Shown one piece after another: positions 46,182-54,117 of a stretch of DNA of 64,000 bases. The stretch is from Mycobacterium intracellulare ATCC 13950. GTDB lineage: Bacteria > Actinomycetota > Actinomycetes > Mycobacteriales > Mycobacteriaceae. Location: contig NC_016946.1 in NCBI RefSeq assembly GCF_000277125.1, forward strand, positions 4,960,001-5,024,000, read 5' to 3'. Both the position numbers and the translations under genes were made by a program. Numbering within the stretch: the stretch's first letter is position 1; each line of letters begins with the position of its first letter. Below the pieces are notes generated by a model that worked only from the letters and a program-made list of their open reading frames with translations, did not search any database and was not told where the DNA came from.

Positions 46182-48031
46182 GCCGGCACCGACAGCCCGA
46201 GGCCGCGCAGCAGCGGCTCAACCGACCTTGCGACGTCGTCGTCGGTGATCGTCATCAGCTCCTCGTCACTGAATTCGCCGGTTCCGGCGTGTTCCGAATG
46301 GTCGAGCCGGAACTCTCGTTCTTCTTCGGAGCGTTCGACGATGTTTCGGACGAATCGACCGTTACCGGCGATGTCCAGGTTGCGTCGCGAAATTCCGTTG
46401 GCATCGGGTGTCGACTCGGTCGCCAACTTCGTGAACAACTCCTCCATGTGGTCGAGCGCGGCCTTTTCGAAGATGCTGTCGCGCTGCTCGGCCATCTTGT
46501 TCGCGATCTCGACCAGTTCCGACGGTGCGTAGGAAGGGAAGTCGATGTTGCGGGTGAATCGGGAACGCAAGCCCTCGTTGGTGTCCAGGAACTTGTCCAG
46601 GTCGGCCCGGTACCCGGCGATGATGACCACCAGGCGGTCGCGGTCGTTCTCCATCCGCGCCAGCAGCGTGTCGATGGCCACCAGCCCGAAGTCGTTCTTG
46701 GCGCCGGTGGCGACCAGTGCGTAGGCCTCGTCGAGGAACAGCACGCCGTCGAGCGCGCTGTCGATGATCGCGTTGGTCTTGGCCTCGGTCTCGCCGATGT
46801 GCTGGCCGATGAGGTCGGCGCGGTGCACCTCGCGGATGTTCTCCCGCTTCAAAAGCCCCAGGCCGCAATAGATCTTGGCGACCACGCGGGCGATGGTGGT
46901 CTTACCGGTTCCGGGCGGGCCGGCGAAGACCAGGTGGTGGGCGCGCTGCGCGACCGCGAGCCCACGCTGCTTGCGGACCAGCTCCATGGCGACCGAGCTC
47001 TTCAGCCGCGACACCTGGTTCTTGACCTCTTCGAGGCCGATGAACTCGGCGAGCTGGCGTTCGGCCTCGTGCAGCAGCACGGCCTTGCGTTCGTGGGCGG
47101 CGGGGTCGACGAAATCCTCGGCGCTGGGCTCGGTTTCGGGATCCCACGGATCGGTGCGGGCTTCGATGCGCGCCGCCGTGGTGGTCACGATGCCGAAACT
47201 GGTGTCGGTCAGGGCCTGTTCGACCTGTTCGTTCTCGGGGTGGGCCGCGTACAGGTCCTGCAGCACTTCGCTCGCCGCGTCCTCGTCGACGTGGGCGCGC
47301 AGCACCAGCGCTTTGGCCAGCGCGCCGTCGACGGCCGCCACCGCGACCGGCCCCTCGGGCTCCTCCAGGTAGGACAGCGCCGGGGCGAACATGCCCAGCC
47401 GGGCCAGCGCGGTGCCGAGCGCGATCTTGGCCGCGTGCGAGAACGCCTCGTCCAGGTCCGTGTCGTTGACGATCGGGGTCAGCAGTTTGACGACGTCCGA
47501 CCAGCGCTCGGCGCGGTAGTTGATGACGACGGACACCCAGCGGGCCTCACGCCAGTTCGGTCGCTCGGCCGTCAGGCCGGCGACGATCGCGTCGGCGTCA
47601 GCAAACCGTCCCGCCGTCGCGAGCGCGGCCGCGTAGGCAAGGTGGAAGTCGTCGGGAGTGGTCGCGCGGAACTGTAGATACAGTCCGGTGTCGTAGCGGA
47701 AGCCCAGCGAGTTGGGTGCCAGGTCGACCTGGCGCTGCAGCACGCCCGCGGAGGCCGCGGTGCGCGACACCGCCTCGAGCACTCGCAGGGACGTGTCTCC
47801 GGCGGCCGCCAGCCCCGTCCACGCGTCGCATTGGTCGTGGGCGATGCGGGTCAGCGCGGCGAAACCCGAACGCGCGGCGGCCAGGTCGGCCGGCCGCTGG
47901 CGTTGGTAGACGACGATGCCCAGCGCGCGACAGCAGGTGGCGAACCGGCTGACGACGTCGCCGTCAACGCGCGTGTCCACGCGCGAATTGGCCGGCTGAA
48001 CTGTGAGCATGCCGGTGTCACCGTGTTCCAC
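46178..48031 (-). CDS. eccA3: ESX-3 AAA+ ATPase EccA3
   Basis: 617 residues from GTG 48031, with ATG 48010 (MLTVQPANSR) an alternative. Residues 1-280 are TPR-like helical repeats. The C-terminal AAA+ domain has Walker A G-P-P-G-T-G-K-T (about residue 374), Walker B V-L-F-L-D-E-A and the sensor/arginine region RSRFTRNIDFP. EccA is the cytosolic CbxX/CfqX-type ATPase thought to release EspG from PPE substrates. It is the first gene of the ESX-3 operon, and the regulatory sites upstream (IdeR-like box 48082-48100; Zur-like box 48247-48261) control the whole cluster. No strong ribosome-binding site precedes either start. Confidence 0.95.
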   Translation of the reverse strand: MEHGDTGMLTVQPANSRVDTRVDGDVVSRFATCCRALGIVVYQRQRPADLAAARSGFAALTRIAHDQCDAWTGLAAAGDTSLRVLEAVSRTAASAGVLQRQVDLAPNSLGFRYDTGLYLQFRATTPDDFHLAYAAALATAGRFADADAIVAGLTAERPNWREARWVSVVINYRAERWSDVVKLLTPIVNDTDLDEAFSHAAKIALGTALARLGMFAPALSYLEEPEGPVAVAAVDGALAKALVLRAHVDEDAASEVLQDLYAAHPENEQVEQALTDTSFGIVTTTAARIEARTDPWDPETEPSAEDFVDPAAHERKAVLLHEAERQLAEFIGLEEVKNQVSRLKSSVAMELVRKQRGLAVAQRAHHLVFAGPPGTGKTTIARVVAKIYCGLGLLKRENIREVHRADLIGQHIGETEAKTNAIIDSALDGVLFLDEAYALVATGAKNDFGLVAIDTLLARMENDRDRLVVIIAGYRADLDKFLDTNEGLRSRFTRNIDFPSYAPSELVEIANKMAEQRDSIFEKAALDHMEELFTKLATESTPDANGISRRNLDIAGNGRFVRNIVERSEEEREFRLDHSEHAGTGEFSDEELMTITDDDVARSVEPLLRGLGLSVPA

Positions 48032-48047
48032 GGCCGCGTCTTTTCAT
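48018..48047 (-). CDS. Possible 9-codon leader peptide overlapping eccA3
   Basis: ATG 48047 follows GGGGAG with 9-base spacing, the best ribosome-binding site in the leader, but opens only a nine-residue frame (MKRRGRGTR) that ends at 48018. It covers the eccA3 GTG start and stops 8 bases before the alternative ATG at 48010. It could couple translation or indicate that eccA3 starts at 48010. It could also be chance. Confidence 0.35.
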   Translation of the reverse strand: MKRRGRGTR

Positions 48048-48081
48048 GTATGTAGTCTCCCCTAACCTGACCCGCCTGAAG

Positions 48082-48100
48082 TTAGCATTGCATAAGCTAA
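48082..48100. promoter_or_regulatory. IdeR (iron) box upstream of eccA3
   Basis: TTAGCATTGCATAAGCTAA is a 19-bp interrupted palindrome with both outer TTAG/CTAA arms of the mycobacterial iron box (consensus TTAGGTTAGGCTAACCTAA). A second half-like element, CCTAACCTGA, lies at 48061-48070. The position, 51-69 bases upstream of the eccA3 start, fits iron-dependent repression by IdeR, known for ESX-3 in M. tuberculosis. Confidence 0.75.
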
Positions 48101-48206
48101 CTGTCGAGGCGTTTGGGCCTGTCCGACTCACCACTGCACTGCCCTTCTTCTACCGCCGATGAGGACGTTCTGGAGAGGGTTTAGCCGCATTTTCGGCATA
48201 CTCACA

Positions 48207-48223
48207 GCCGCACGCCGTGCGGC
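48207..48223. repeat. Hairpin flanked by 7-bp direct repeats in the ESX-3 leader region
   Basis: GCCGCAC-GCC-GTGCGGC is a perfect 7-bp stem with a 3-base loop. CTCACAG occurs on both sides as a direct repeat (48201-48207 and 48224-48230). It lies between the Zur-like box and the IdeR-like box and would be in the transcript if the Zur-side promoter were used. Role unknown. Confidence 0.4.
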
Positions 48224-48246
48224 CTCACAGCAAGGCCTCACCTTAC

Positions 48247-48261
48247 TGAAAATCATTTTCA
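48247..48261. promoter_or_regulatory. Zur box upstream of eccA3
   Basis: TGAAAATCATTTTCA is a perfect AT-rich palindrome, and ATTTTCA follows directly, as in mycobacterial Zur sites. It is 216 bases upstream of the eccA3 start and after the methyltransferase gene end (48510). With the IdeR-like box it gives ESX-3 dual iron and zinc control, as described for M. tuberculosis Rv0282. Confidence 0.85.
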
Positions 48262-48509
48262 TTTTCAATCCCGGCACGCCACCTCGGCGCCCACCGGCTC
48301 GGCCGAGCGGATCAGGCACGACATCGTCCGCACCGGCGCGGTCATGGCAAGGACTCCTCGACGATCGGGTTGTGCTCGACGATCGCCCCGACCCGCAGGC
48401 CGGTGGAACGATCACGCAGCCACTAGTCGGCTGGCGGACCGAAAAAGTTCCGGCGTTGGTCGCTGCCCGAGCGAACTCGCCCGGCCTCCCGTGAAATCCG
48501 CCCGAGGGC
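48262..48509. other. Intergenic between methyltransferase gene and ESX-3 leader
   Basis: About 250 bases of GC-rich sequence upstream of the Zur-like box, with no supported gene. On the minus strand, short open frames exist (for example one reading TGLRVGAIVEHNPIVEESLP), but none has a matching neighbour or clear start; a decayed gene remnant is possible. Confidence 0.4.
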
Positions 48510-49415
48510 TCAGGTGCGGACGGCGCTCACCAACGTGTTGCGCGCGATCATCGGGCCGGCTTCGGTCTCCGGCCCCGGCACCGGGCGGCCGACCTCGCGC
48601 AGGTAGTCGGCCAACGGGGTGCCGACCGCGGTCCAGCCGCGGTTGCCGAACCACTCGGTGGCCGGCGCGCACTGCTCGTTGTAGACCAGCTGGAAGAACA
48701 CGCGCTGGTCGCCCTGCGCGGTGGCCGCGCGTTCTTCGGCGACGGCGGTCTCGAAGTCCTCGGGGTTCATCGGGGCGCCGTCCTCGACGGCGACGTGGCT
48801 GCCGTGACCGGCCAGCCCGTCGATACCGGTGAACAGCTGCTCCTGGGCGCTCGCCGGGAGATAGATCAGCAGGCCCTCGGCGATCCACGCCGAGGGTTTG
48901 GCCGGGTCGAAGCCGCTGTCGCGCAGGGCTTGCGGCCAGTCCTCGCGCAAATCGATGGCGATCTCGCGGCGCTCGGCGCGCGGCTCGGCGCCGACGCCGG
49001 CGAGCACCTCCCGCTTGAAGTCGAGCACCTGCGGCTGGTCGAGCTCGAAGATCGTGGTCGCGGCCGGCCAGTCCAGGCGGTAGGCGCGCGAGTCCAGGCC
49101 CGCCGCCAAGACCACCACCTGTCGCACGCCCGCGTCGGCGGCGCGCCGGAAGTAGTCGTCGAAGTACTTGGTGCGGGCGCCCTGGAAGTTGACGAAGTTT
49201 TCGCCGAAGTCGGCGGTCTTCAGCTGGTGGTCGGGGTCCTTGCCGTCGAGGACGTCGGCGGCGGCACCGCCGACGGCGCGGCAGAAGATCTCCGCGTACG
49301 GATCCACGGCCAGCGGGTCGGGCTTTTGCGCCTCCAGCGCCCGCGCGGTCGCGACGAACAACGCGGTCGAGCCCACGCTCGTGGTGATGTCCCAGGTATC
49401 GCCTTCGCTTCGCAC
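48510..49415 (-). CDS. SAM-dependent methyltransferase, SAV2177/UPF type (Rv0281 homologue)
   Basis: 301 residues from GTG 49415 ([20 protein letters not shown]), the same start and length as M. tuberculosis Rv0281 (302). It belongs to the mycobacterial PPM-like S-adenosylmethionine methyltransferase family: [24 protein letters not shown] (SAM motif, residues roughly 89-102), E-L-D-Q-P and [10 protein letters not shown]. The substrate is unknown. It lies between ESX-3 and rpmE2 on the same strand; no Zur-like box is seen directly upstream. Confidence 0.88.
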   Translation of the reverse strand: MRSEGDTWDITTSVGSTALFVATARALEAQKPDPLAVDPYAEIFCRAVGGAAADVLDGKDPDHQLKTADFGENFVNFQGARTKYFDDYFRRAADAGVRQVVVLAAGLDSRAYRLDWPAATTIFELDQPQVLDFKREVLAGVGAEPRAERREIAIDLREDWPQALRDSGFDPAKPSAWIAEGLLIYLPASAQEQLFTGIDGLAGHGSHVAVEDGAPMNPEDFETAVAEERAATAQGDQRVFFQLVYNEQCAPATEWFGNRGWTAVGTPLADYLREVGRPVPGPETEAGPMIARNTLVSAVRT

Positions 49416-49496
49416 CCCGCCCACAGTACGCCGCCGCGACTCGGCCCCTTTTCGGCTGGCGCGCAACGGTAGTGGAGCGCGTCGGCGCGGTACGGG

Positions 49497-49751
49497 CTAC
49501 CGGCGACCGTAGCGGCGGTGGAACTTCTCCACTTGTCCCGCGCTGTCGACGATGCGGCGGCTGCCGGTCCAGAACGGGTGGGAGTCGGCGGTGACGTCGA
49601 CGACGACGAGCGGATAGGTCCGGGTTCCCCGCGCCGTCTGCCACTCGACCATCCGCGGGCTGGTGCGGGTCGACCGCGTCAAGAACATGGCGCCGGTGGT
49701 GGCGTCCTGGAAGACGACGGGGTGGTAGTCGGGATGCACGCCGGGCTTCAT
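49497..49751 (-). CDS. rpmE2: Ribosomal protein L31 type B (zinc-free)
   Basis: 84 residues from ATG 49751, overlapping the mrf stop by 4 bp. It has the L31 fold: [16 protein letters not shown], then D-S-H-P-F-W-T-G and F-H-R-R-Y-G. It has no cysteines, so it lacks the CxxC zinc motif of the type A paralogue and can replace it under zinc limitation. Translationally coupled to the upstream mrf-like gene and expected to be repressed by Zur through the box at 50960. Confidence 0.92.
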   Translation of the reverse strand: MKPGVHPDYHPVVFQDATTGAMFLTRSTRTSPRMVEWQTARGTRTYPLVVVDVTADSHPFWTGSRRIVDSAGQVEKFHRRYGRR

Positions 49752-50947
49752 GAAGGGTCCTTGCCTTGCTGGGTGTGGCCGGCCACGTTGTCGGCGGCCT
49801 CGGTCAATTCCGCGCACGGATCCTCGTGCCAATCGCCGAACGGGTCGTCGTAGGCGATCCAGGCGCGCGGGTTCCGCATCTCCTCCTCGGTGAGCAGCGC
49901 GCCGCGCAGGGCGTCGAGGACCTCGTCGGTCCGGGCGCCGCACACCAGGATGGCCATCGCGGTATGCCGATCGCCGTGCCGGTCGTCCCAGCCGAGCGCG
50001 GCCAGCGCGCGTCGCTCGGCGTCGACGCCGTCGCGCTCCGGCCCGCTCATCGCCGTCAGCCATTTGCCGGCCGAGCTCACCCGCAGCCCGGGGCCGGCCG
50101 ATTCCAGCCACATCGCGCGGTCGGGATTGCTGGCCAGCCACAGCCGTCCCCGGGTCCTGATCACGCCGTCGAGCAACAGATCCAGGGCGGCGTGCAGGCG
50201 CTGCGGATGAAAGGGGCGACGGGCGTTGAATTCCACCAGGCTGATCGGACCGCGGGACTCCAGCGGCGGCTGCCCAGCCAGCAGCGGGCCGTGCGGGTCG
50301 TCGCTTCGGCCGCGGCGCGCGTCGCGGTACAGGTTGTTCAGTGCGTCCTCGATGCCGCCGGCCCCCACGCGGACGCGGGCGCGCGGCGACAGGCGACGCA
50401 GCACGGCCGCCACGAACGGGTTGGCGCGGTCGAGCACGACGACGTCGGCGAACTCGGCCTGTCCGATCACCACCTGGGCGTGGGTGCGGCCGTCGTCGAG
50501 TTCCTCCTCCCCCAACGCCTGGTCCAGCCAGGCCGCCGAATCGACGCAGGTCACCACGGCGGCGATCGCCACGTCCAGGGCCGCGGGCCCGTCGATGTAC
50601 CCCGGCGCCACCCGCACCCGAACGTGCTTGATGGCCAAGCAGATTGGTTCAGGTTCCAACCAGGGCGCCAGGTGCACCACGATCCGGTCCACGTCGTCGC
50701 GGCGGTGCAGCTGGCGCAACAGCACCAACAGGTCGTTGCGGATGGTGCACGAGACACAGCCGTGCGCGAGTTCCAGTCCGTTCTCGGTGCTGGTCAACAC
50801 GCCGTCGGACAGCGACGCCGTCGTGCGGCGCACCACGTGACCGTCGAATCGGTGCTCGACGACCAGCGTTCCCGGCGTCCGCAGCATCGCGCCCACAACG
50901 GCGTCGGTGTCCCGCTGGCCGGCGACCAGGATGACGGGCGTCCGCAT
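49748..50947 (-). CDS. mrf: COG0523-like GTPase-family protein, Mrf homologue
   Basis: 399 residues from ATG 50947 behind GGAGG. It aligns with COG0523 (CobW/ZigA) proteins: N-terminal V-I-L-V-A-G, the metal motif region H-G-C-V-S-C-T-I-R (C64, C67), and the C-terminal domain ([32 protein letters not shown]). The Walker A loop (GxxGxGKT) is replaced by A-G-Q-R-D-T-D-A, so nucleotide binding is doubtful. A CVSC motif and a place in the alternative-ribosome operon match the mycobacterial Mpy recruitment factor (Mrf), which recruits the hibernation factor Mpy to zinc-free ribosomes; I assign it on those grounds. A classic zinc chaperone is the alternative. Confidence 0.78.
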   Translation of the reverse strand: MRTPVILVAGQRDTDAVVGAMLRTPGTLVVEHRFDGHVVRRTTASLSDGVLTSTENGLELAHGCVSCTIRNDLLVLLRQLHRRDDVDRIVVHLAPWLEPEPICLAIKHVRVRVAPGYIDGPAALDVAIAAVVTCVDSAAWLDQALGEEELDDGRTHAQVVIGQAEFADVVVLDRANPFVAAVLRRLSPRARVRVGAGGIEDALNNLYRDARRGRSDDPHGPLLAGQPPLESRGPISLVEFNARRPFHPQRLHAALDLLLDGVIRTRGRLWLASNPDRAMWLESAGPGLRVSSAGKWLTAMSGPERDGVDAERRALAALGWDDRHGDRHTAMAILVCGARTDEVLDALRGALLTEEEMRNPRAWIAYDDPFGDWHEDPCAELTEAADNVAGHTQQGKDPS

Positions 50948-50959
50948 CGTCCTCCTTAC

Positions 50960-50974
50960 TGATAATCATTTTCA
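50960..50974. promoter_or_regulatory. Zur box upstream of mrf-rpmE2
   Basis: TGATAATCATTTTCA lies 13-27 bases upstream of the mrf start on the minus strand, covering the probable promoter and transcription start. Zur with zinc should repress mrf-rpmE2. It is 41 bases from the second box at 51015, so both diverging units have their own operator. Confidence 0.85.
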
Positions 50975-51014
50975 TCTAAGCCGTTCCTACGGTACCGTCC
51001 GTGGGGGACCTTGT

Positions 51015-51029
51015 CGAAAATGATTTTCA
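51015..51029. promoter_or_regulatory. Zur box upstream of rpmB2 operon
   Basis: CGAAAATGATTTTCA, continuing into ATAA, lies 22-36 bases upstream of the rpmB2 start. It matches the mycobacterial Zur consensus and controls the plus-strand ribosomal operon. Confidence 0.85.
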
Positions 51030-51050
51030 ATAAGAGATGTGGAGGTGCAG

Positions 51051-51287
51051 GTGTCCGCCCACTGCCAGGTGACCGGCCGGCGGCCGGGTTTCGGTAACGC
51101 GGTGTCGCATTCCCATCGCAGGACCCGTCGGCGCTGGTCGCCGAACATCCAACTCAAGACGTACTACCTGCCCTCGGAGGACCGCCGGATCCGGCTACGG
51201 GTCAGCGCCAAGGGCATCAAGGTCGTCGACCGCGACGGCATCGAGGCGGTCGTCGCGCGGTTGCGCCGCGAAGGGCAGCGAATGTGA
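51051..51287 (+). CDS. rpmB2: Ribosomal protein L28, zinc-free paralogue
   Basis: 78 residues from GTG 51051, directly after GGAGG with 5-base spacing; an upstream in-frame GTG at 51039 is part of that site. It has the L28 core [24 protein letters not shown] (shortened), and [18 protein letters not shown]. Only one Cys (C5), so the zinc ribbon of the usual L28 is broken. First gene of the rpmB2-rpmG-rpsN2-rpsR2-orf operon. Confidence 0.92.
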   Translation: MSAHCQVTGRRPGFGNAVSHSHRRTRRRWSPNIQLKTYYLPSEDRRIRLRVSAKGIKVVDRDGIEAVVARLRREGQRM

Positions 51288-51451
51288 TGGCGCGCAACGA
51301 GATCCGTCCCCTGGTGAAACTTCGGTCCACCGCGGGCACCGGCTACACCTACATCACCCGCAAGAACCGGCGCAACGACCCCGACCGATTGGTCCTGCGC
51401 AAATACGACCCCGTCATCCGCCGCCACGTCGACTTCCGCGAGGAGCGCTGA
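51287..51451 (+). CDS. rpmG: Ribosomal protein L33, zinc-free paralogue
   Basis: 54 residues from ATG 51287, overlapping the rpmB2 stop (TGATG). It starts [20 protein letters not shown] and contains [19 protein letters not shown]. No cysteines, so it is the zinc-independent L33 type. It is followed after 2 bp by rpsN2. In M. tuberculosis the same gene order is Rv2058c-Rv2055c at a different site. Confidence 0.93.
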   Translation: MARNEIRPLVKLRSTAGTGYTYITRKNRRNDPDRLVLRKYDPVIRRHVDFREER

Positions 51452-51453
51452 CC

Positions 51454-51759
51454 ATGGCCAAGAAATCCAAGATCGTCAAGAACGAGCGCCGCCGCGCGAT
51501 CGTGGCCCGCTACGCCCAACGCCGCGCCGAACTCAAAAAAATCATCCGCTCACCGGCGAGCACCCCCAAGCGACGGGCGGCGGCACGGGACGAGTTGGCG
51601 CGCCAGCCCCGCGACGCCAGCGCGGTGCGGGTGCGCAACCGCGACGCCGTCGACGGCCGACCCCGCGGCCACCTCCGCAAGTTCGGGCTGTCGAGGGTCC
51701 GGGTCCGCGAACTGGCCCACGCCGGCCAGCTCCCCGGCGTGCGGAAGGCGAGCTGGTGA
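51454..51759 (+). CDS. rpsN2: Ribosomal protein S14, zinc-free long form
   Basis: 101 residues from ATG 51454. It is the long S14 without the C-x-x-C...C-x-x-C zinc ribbon: [20 protein letters not shown], then [25 protein letters not shown] (shortened). The short zinc-binding S14 is replaced under zinc limitation. The stop overlaps the rpsR2 start. Confidence 0.94.
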   Translation: MAKKSKIVKNERRRAIVARYAQRRAELKKIIRSPASTPKRRAAARDELARQPRDASAVRVRNRDAVDGRPRGHLRKFGLSRVRVRELAHAGQLPGVRKASW

Positions 51760-52022
51760 TGGCCAGAAAAGTCGCGCGTCGCCGGGCCATCGCGCCGGCC
51801 GGCCGCTCGCCCAAGAGGAATCTGCTCGACAGCCTCGGGTTGCGCACGGTGGACTACAAAGACACGGCGACGCTGCGGGTGTTCATCTCCGAACGCGGCA
51901 AGATCCGTTCCCGCCAGGTGACCGGCCTGTCCGTCCAACAACAACGACAGGTCGCGACCGCCATCAAGAACGCCCGCGAAATGGCGCTCCTGCCCTACCC
52001 CGGACGGCACACGGCGCCTTGA
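51759..52022 (+). CDS. rpsR2: Ribosomal protein S18, zinc-free paralogue
   Basis: 87 residues from ATG 51759; GTG 51756 is the codon before it, inside the rpsN2 stop overlap. S18 core: [18 protein letters not shown], then [19 protein letters not shown]. No cysteines. Last recognised ribosomal gene of the operon; the stop overlaps the next TTG start. Confidence 0.94.
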   Translation: MARKVARRRAIAPAGRSPKRNLLDSLGLRTVDYKDTATLRVFISERGKIRSRQVTGLSVQQQRQVATAIKNAREMALLPYPGRHTAP

Positions 52023-52408
52023 CGTCCCCACGCCGCGGCACCGATCGCCCGTTCACCGTAATCGTCTGTGCCGCATGCGCCGTCGACGATCGACTGTCGG
52101 TCATCGACGAATTGCGCCCCGCCATCCGGCGCTGCCCGCATTCCATGTTGGTCTCGGTCGCCTGCATGCTCGGACCACTCACCTGCGCCTCTCGGCCGAC
52201 CGGCGGGGGCATGATGGCCCTGGTCCAGCCCTGCACGAACGATCGGGTGGCCAGCGGCCCGGCGCGGTGGATAGGACCCATCGCCGACAGCGATTCAGCC
52301 GCGGCGCTGCGCGACTGGCTGGTGCTCGGTCAATGGGAAAACATCCCCGTCCCAAGGCAACTCGATCGGCATCAGCGCTGGACACGCGACTCGCATCGAC
52401 GCAACTGA
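52019..52408 (+). CDS. Cys-rich small protein at the end of the zinc-free ribosome operon
   Basis: 129 residues starting at TTG 52019, overlapping the rpsR2 stop by 4 bp, which supports co-translation. The sequence is a compact domain with many cysteines: V-C-A-A-C near residues 16-20, [14 protein letters not shown] (residues roughly 47-56) and Q-P-C-T-N-D-R. It ends with W-I-G-P-I and [13 protein letters not shown]. Cysteine-rich and small, it looks like a thioredoxin-like ferredoxin or metal-binding protein. I recognise related genes in actinobacterial Zur clusters but know no function. A metal-handling role within the zinc-starvation response is inferred. Confidence 0.7.
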   Translation: MTSPRRGTDRPFTVIVCAACAVDDRLSVIDELRPAIRRCPHSMLVSVACMLGPLTCASRPTGGGMMALVQPCTNDRVASGPARWIGPIADSDSAAALRDWLVLGQWENIPVPRQLDRHQRWTRDSHRRN

Positions 52409-52442
52409 CGCCTGACGAACCCGGCGATGGGGTGCCGGGGCG

Positions 52443-54020
52443 CTAGCCGTCGCGGCCCGCCTCGTCGGCACCGTCGTCGCCCCAGGTGCCCGGCATCATC
52501 GGTGCCGTTGGGCCACCGTTGAATTCGTCCCCGGCCAGCCGGGTCAGCCCGGCCGCCGCGCCGACCGCCTCACGCTCGGCGGTGCCGGCGAATCCCAGCG
52601 TGCCGGCACCCCGATCGGACGCCAGCGACGCGGCCCAATCGGGGTCGACATCGACATTCATGTCCATGAACTCGTCGCCGTACCCGCGGTCCGTCGCGCC
52701 CCGGCGCCGCCGCGCCCGGGCCGCTTTGCGCGTGCGCGCGGCCGCGGCCGCCGCGGCGGCGGCGCTATCCGGTTCCGGCGCTTTCCTTTTCGCGCTGGAG
52801 CTGGCGCTCGCCCCCATCCCCGAGCCCGTTCCCATTCCGGGCGGACCGACGACGTACGGAGGAAAGAAGCCCGCCGCGGCCGGCGCCGCAGCGGGTGCGG
52901 CGGGAGCGGCGGTCACGGTGGTCGCCGTGGGGGCGGGCGCCGGTGCCGGGGCGGAGGCCGGCGCCGCCACCGGCGCGACGGGGGCGGTGGGGGCCATGGC
53001 GATGGCGGGCGGGATGCTGGGCGTCGGCGGCGGCGGCGCGGCCACCACCGGGAGGGCCGCGGGCTGGGGGATGGCGGCGAGGCCGGCCAGCCCGGCGAAT
53101 CCGCCGACGGCGCCGAGGGGCGCCGCCGCGAGGAGGAGCGCGGGCGCCAACAACTCCGGCTGGCTGATGAAAATCTCGAGGATGTGCGTCGGCCAGTCGA
53201 ACAGGATGAGTTGCACCAGGTACTGAAAGGCCAACGCCGGATTGTGCACCAGGTAATAGCCGAACTGCTCGAAATCCTCGAGCAGTTCCAGGGCGCGCAC
53301 CACCCAGAAGATGGGCTGCCCGGCATTCGTGTAGGCGTCGTAGGGCAGGCCGTTGACCGTGCCCTCGGACGGGTCCCAGTTGATGCCCAAGTTCTTCAGG
53401 ATGTTGGCGATGAAGTCGTTGAACGGATTGTCGATCTTGGGGTCGTGATCCTCGTCACCCGAATCATCGCTTGACGCATCGGATTTCACGATCGGCGGCG
53501 CCGGATCGGTTTGCGGTGTCGCGGCGACGGCGGCGGTGGACACCGCCTGGTAGGTCGACATCGTGGTCGCCGCCTGGGTCCACATCCGTGCGTAGTCGGC
53601 CTCGTTGACCGCGATCGGAACCGTGTTGACGCCGAAGAAATTCGTTGCCACCAGGGCCCCGTGGACGACGTGGTTGGTGGCGAGTTCGGGCAGCGTCGGC
53701 ATGGCGGTCAGCGCGGCGGTGTAGGCGGCCGCGGCGGTCTCGTGCTGGGTGGCGGCGGCGGCGCTGTCGGCGCTGGATTTTGTCAGCCACGCCAGGTAGG
53801 GGGCGTGCGCGGCCACGTAGGACTCCGCGCTGGGTCCCTCCCATGCCCCCGCCTGCACCCCCGCCAGCAAGGTGCTCAATTGTTCTGCGGCGGAAGCGTA
53901 TTCGGCGCTCAGCTCGGACCACGCGCCGGCGGCCGCCAGCAGCGGCCCGGGGCCGGGGCCGCTGCTGAGCAAAGCGGAATGCACTTCGGGCGGCGAGGCC
54001 ATGAAGATCGGCGCCGTCAT
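52443..54020 (-). CDS. PPE3: PPE protein, PPE3-like (Zur-regulated)
   Basis: 525 residues from ATG 54020 (GAGGAGT upstream). The N-terminal PPE domain is very like PPE4 of the ESX-3 operon: [51 protein letters not shown]. After residue 180 comes an acidic linker ([20 protein letters not shown]), a hydrophobic middle and an Ala/Pro-rich tail. The C-terminus has [20 protein letters not shown] and ends in the PPE-family block [10 protein letters not shown]. Position (next to the Rv0276 homologue) and length fit M. tuberculosis PPE3 (Rv0280, 536). No PE gene is beside it, so it likely pairs with PE5 for export by ESX-3. A Zur-like palindrome lies 47 bp upstream. Confidence 0.88.
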   Translation of the reverse strand: MTAPIFMASPPEVHSALLSSGPGPGPLLAAAGAWSELSAEYASAAEQLSTLLAGVQAGAWEGPSAESYVAAHAPYLAWLTKSSADSAAAATQHETAAAAYTAALTAMPTLPELATNHVVHGALVATNFFGVNTVPIAVNEADYARMWTQAATTMSTYQAVSTAAVAATPQTDPAPPIVKSDASSDDSGDEDHDPKIDNPFNDFIANILKNLGINWDPSEGTVNGLPYDAYTNAGQPIFWVVRALELLEDFEQFGYYLVHNPALAFQYLVQLILFDWPTHILEIFISQPELLAPALLLAAAPLGAVGGFAGLAGLAAIPQPAALPVVAAPPPPTPSIPPAIAMAPTAPVAPVAAPASAPAPAPAPTATTVTAAPAAPAAAPAAAGFFPPYVVGPPGMGTGSGMGASASSSAKRKAPEPDSAAAAAAAAARTRKAARARRRRGATDRGYGDEFMDMNVDVDPDWAASLASDRGAGTLGFAGTAEREAVGAAAGLTRLAGDEFNGGPTAPMMPGTWGDDGADEAGRDG

Positions 54021-54066
54021 AGGTACTCCTCGGGCTGGAGGGCTTACCAGACTGAGGAGAGCTTAA

Positions 54067-54087
54067 TGAATATGATTGTCGTTATCA
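54067..54087. promoter_or_regulatory. Zur-like box upstream of the PPE3-like gene
   Basis: The 21-bp element begins TGAATATGATTG and ends TCGTTATCA: outer TGA...TCA arms and an AT-rich centre with an ATGAT/ATCAT core, as in the other three boxes but less perfect. It lies 47-67 bases before the PPE start and in the 31-bp tail of the MpaB-like gene side region. Confidence 0.7.
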
Positions 54088-54117
54088 ACTTGGCGGGCGC
54101 CGCCCCGCCGCGGGCCG

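Noticed and set aside
48128..48415. A 95-residue minus-strand protein in the eccA3 upstream region
   Set aside because: It runs through the Zur-like box and the hairpin and has no family resemblance or good ribosome-binding site.
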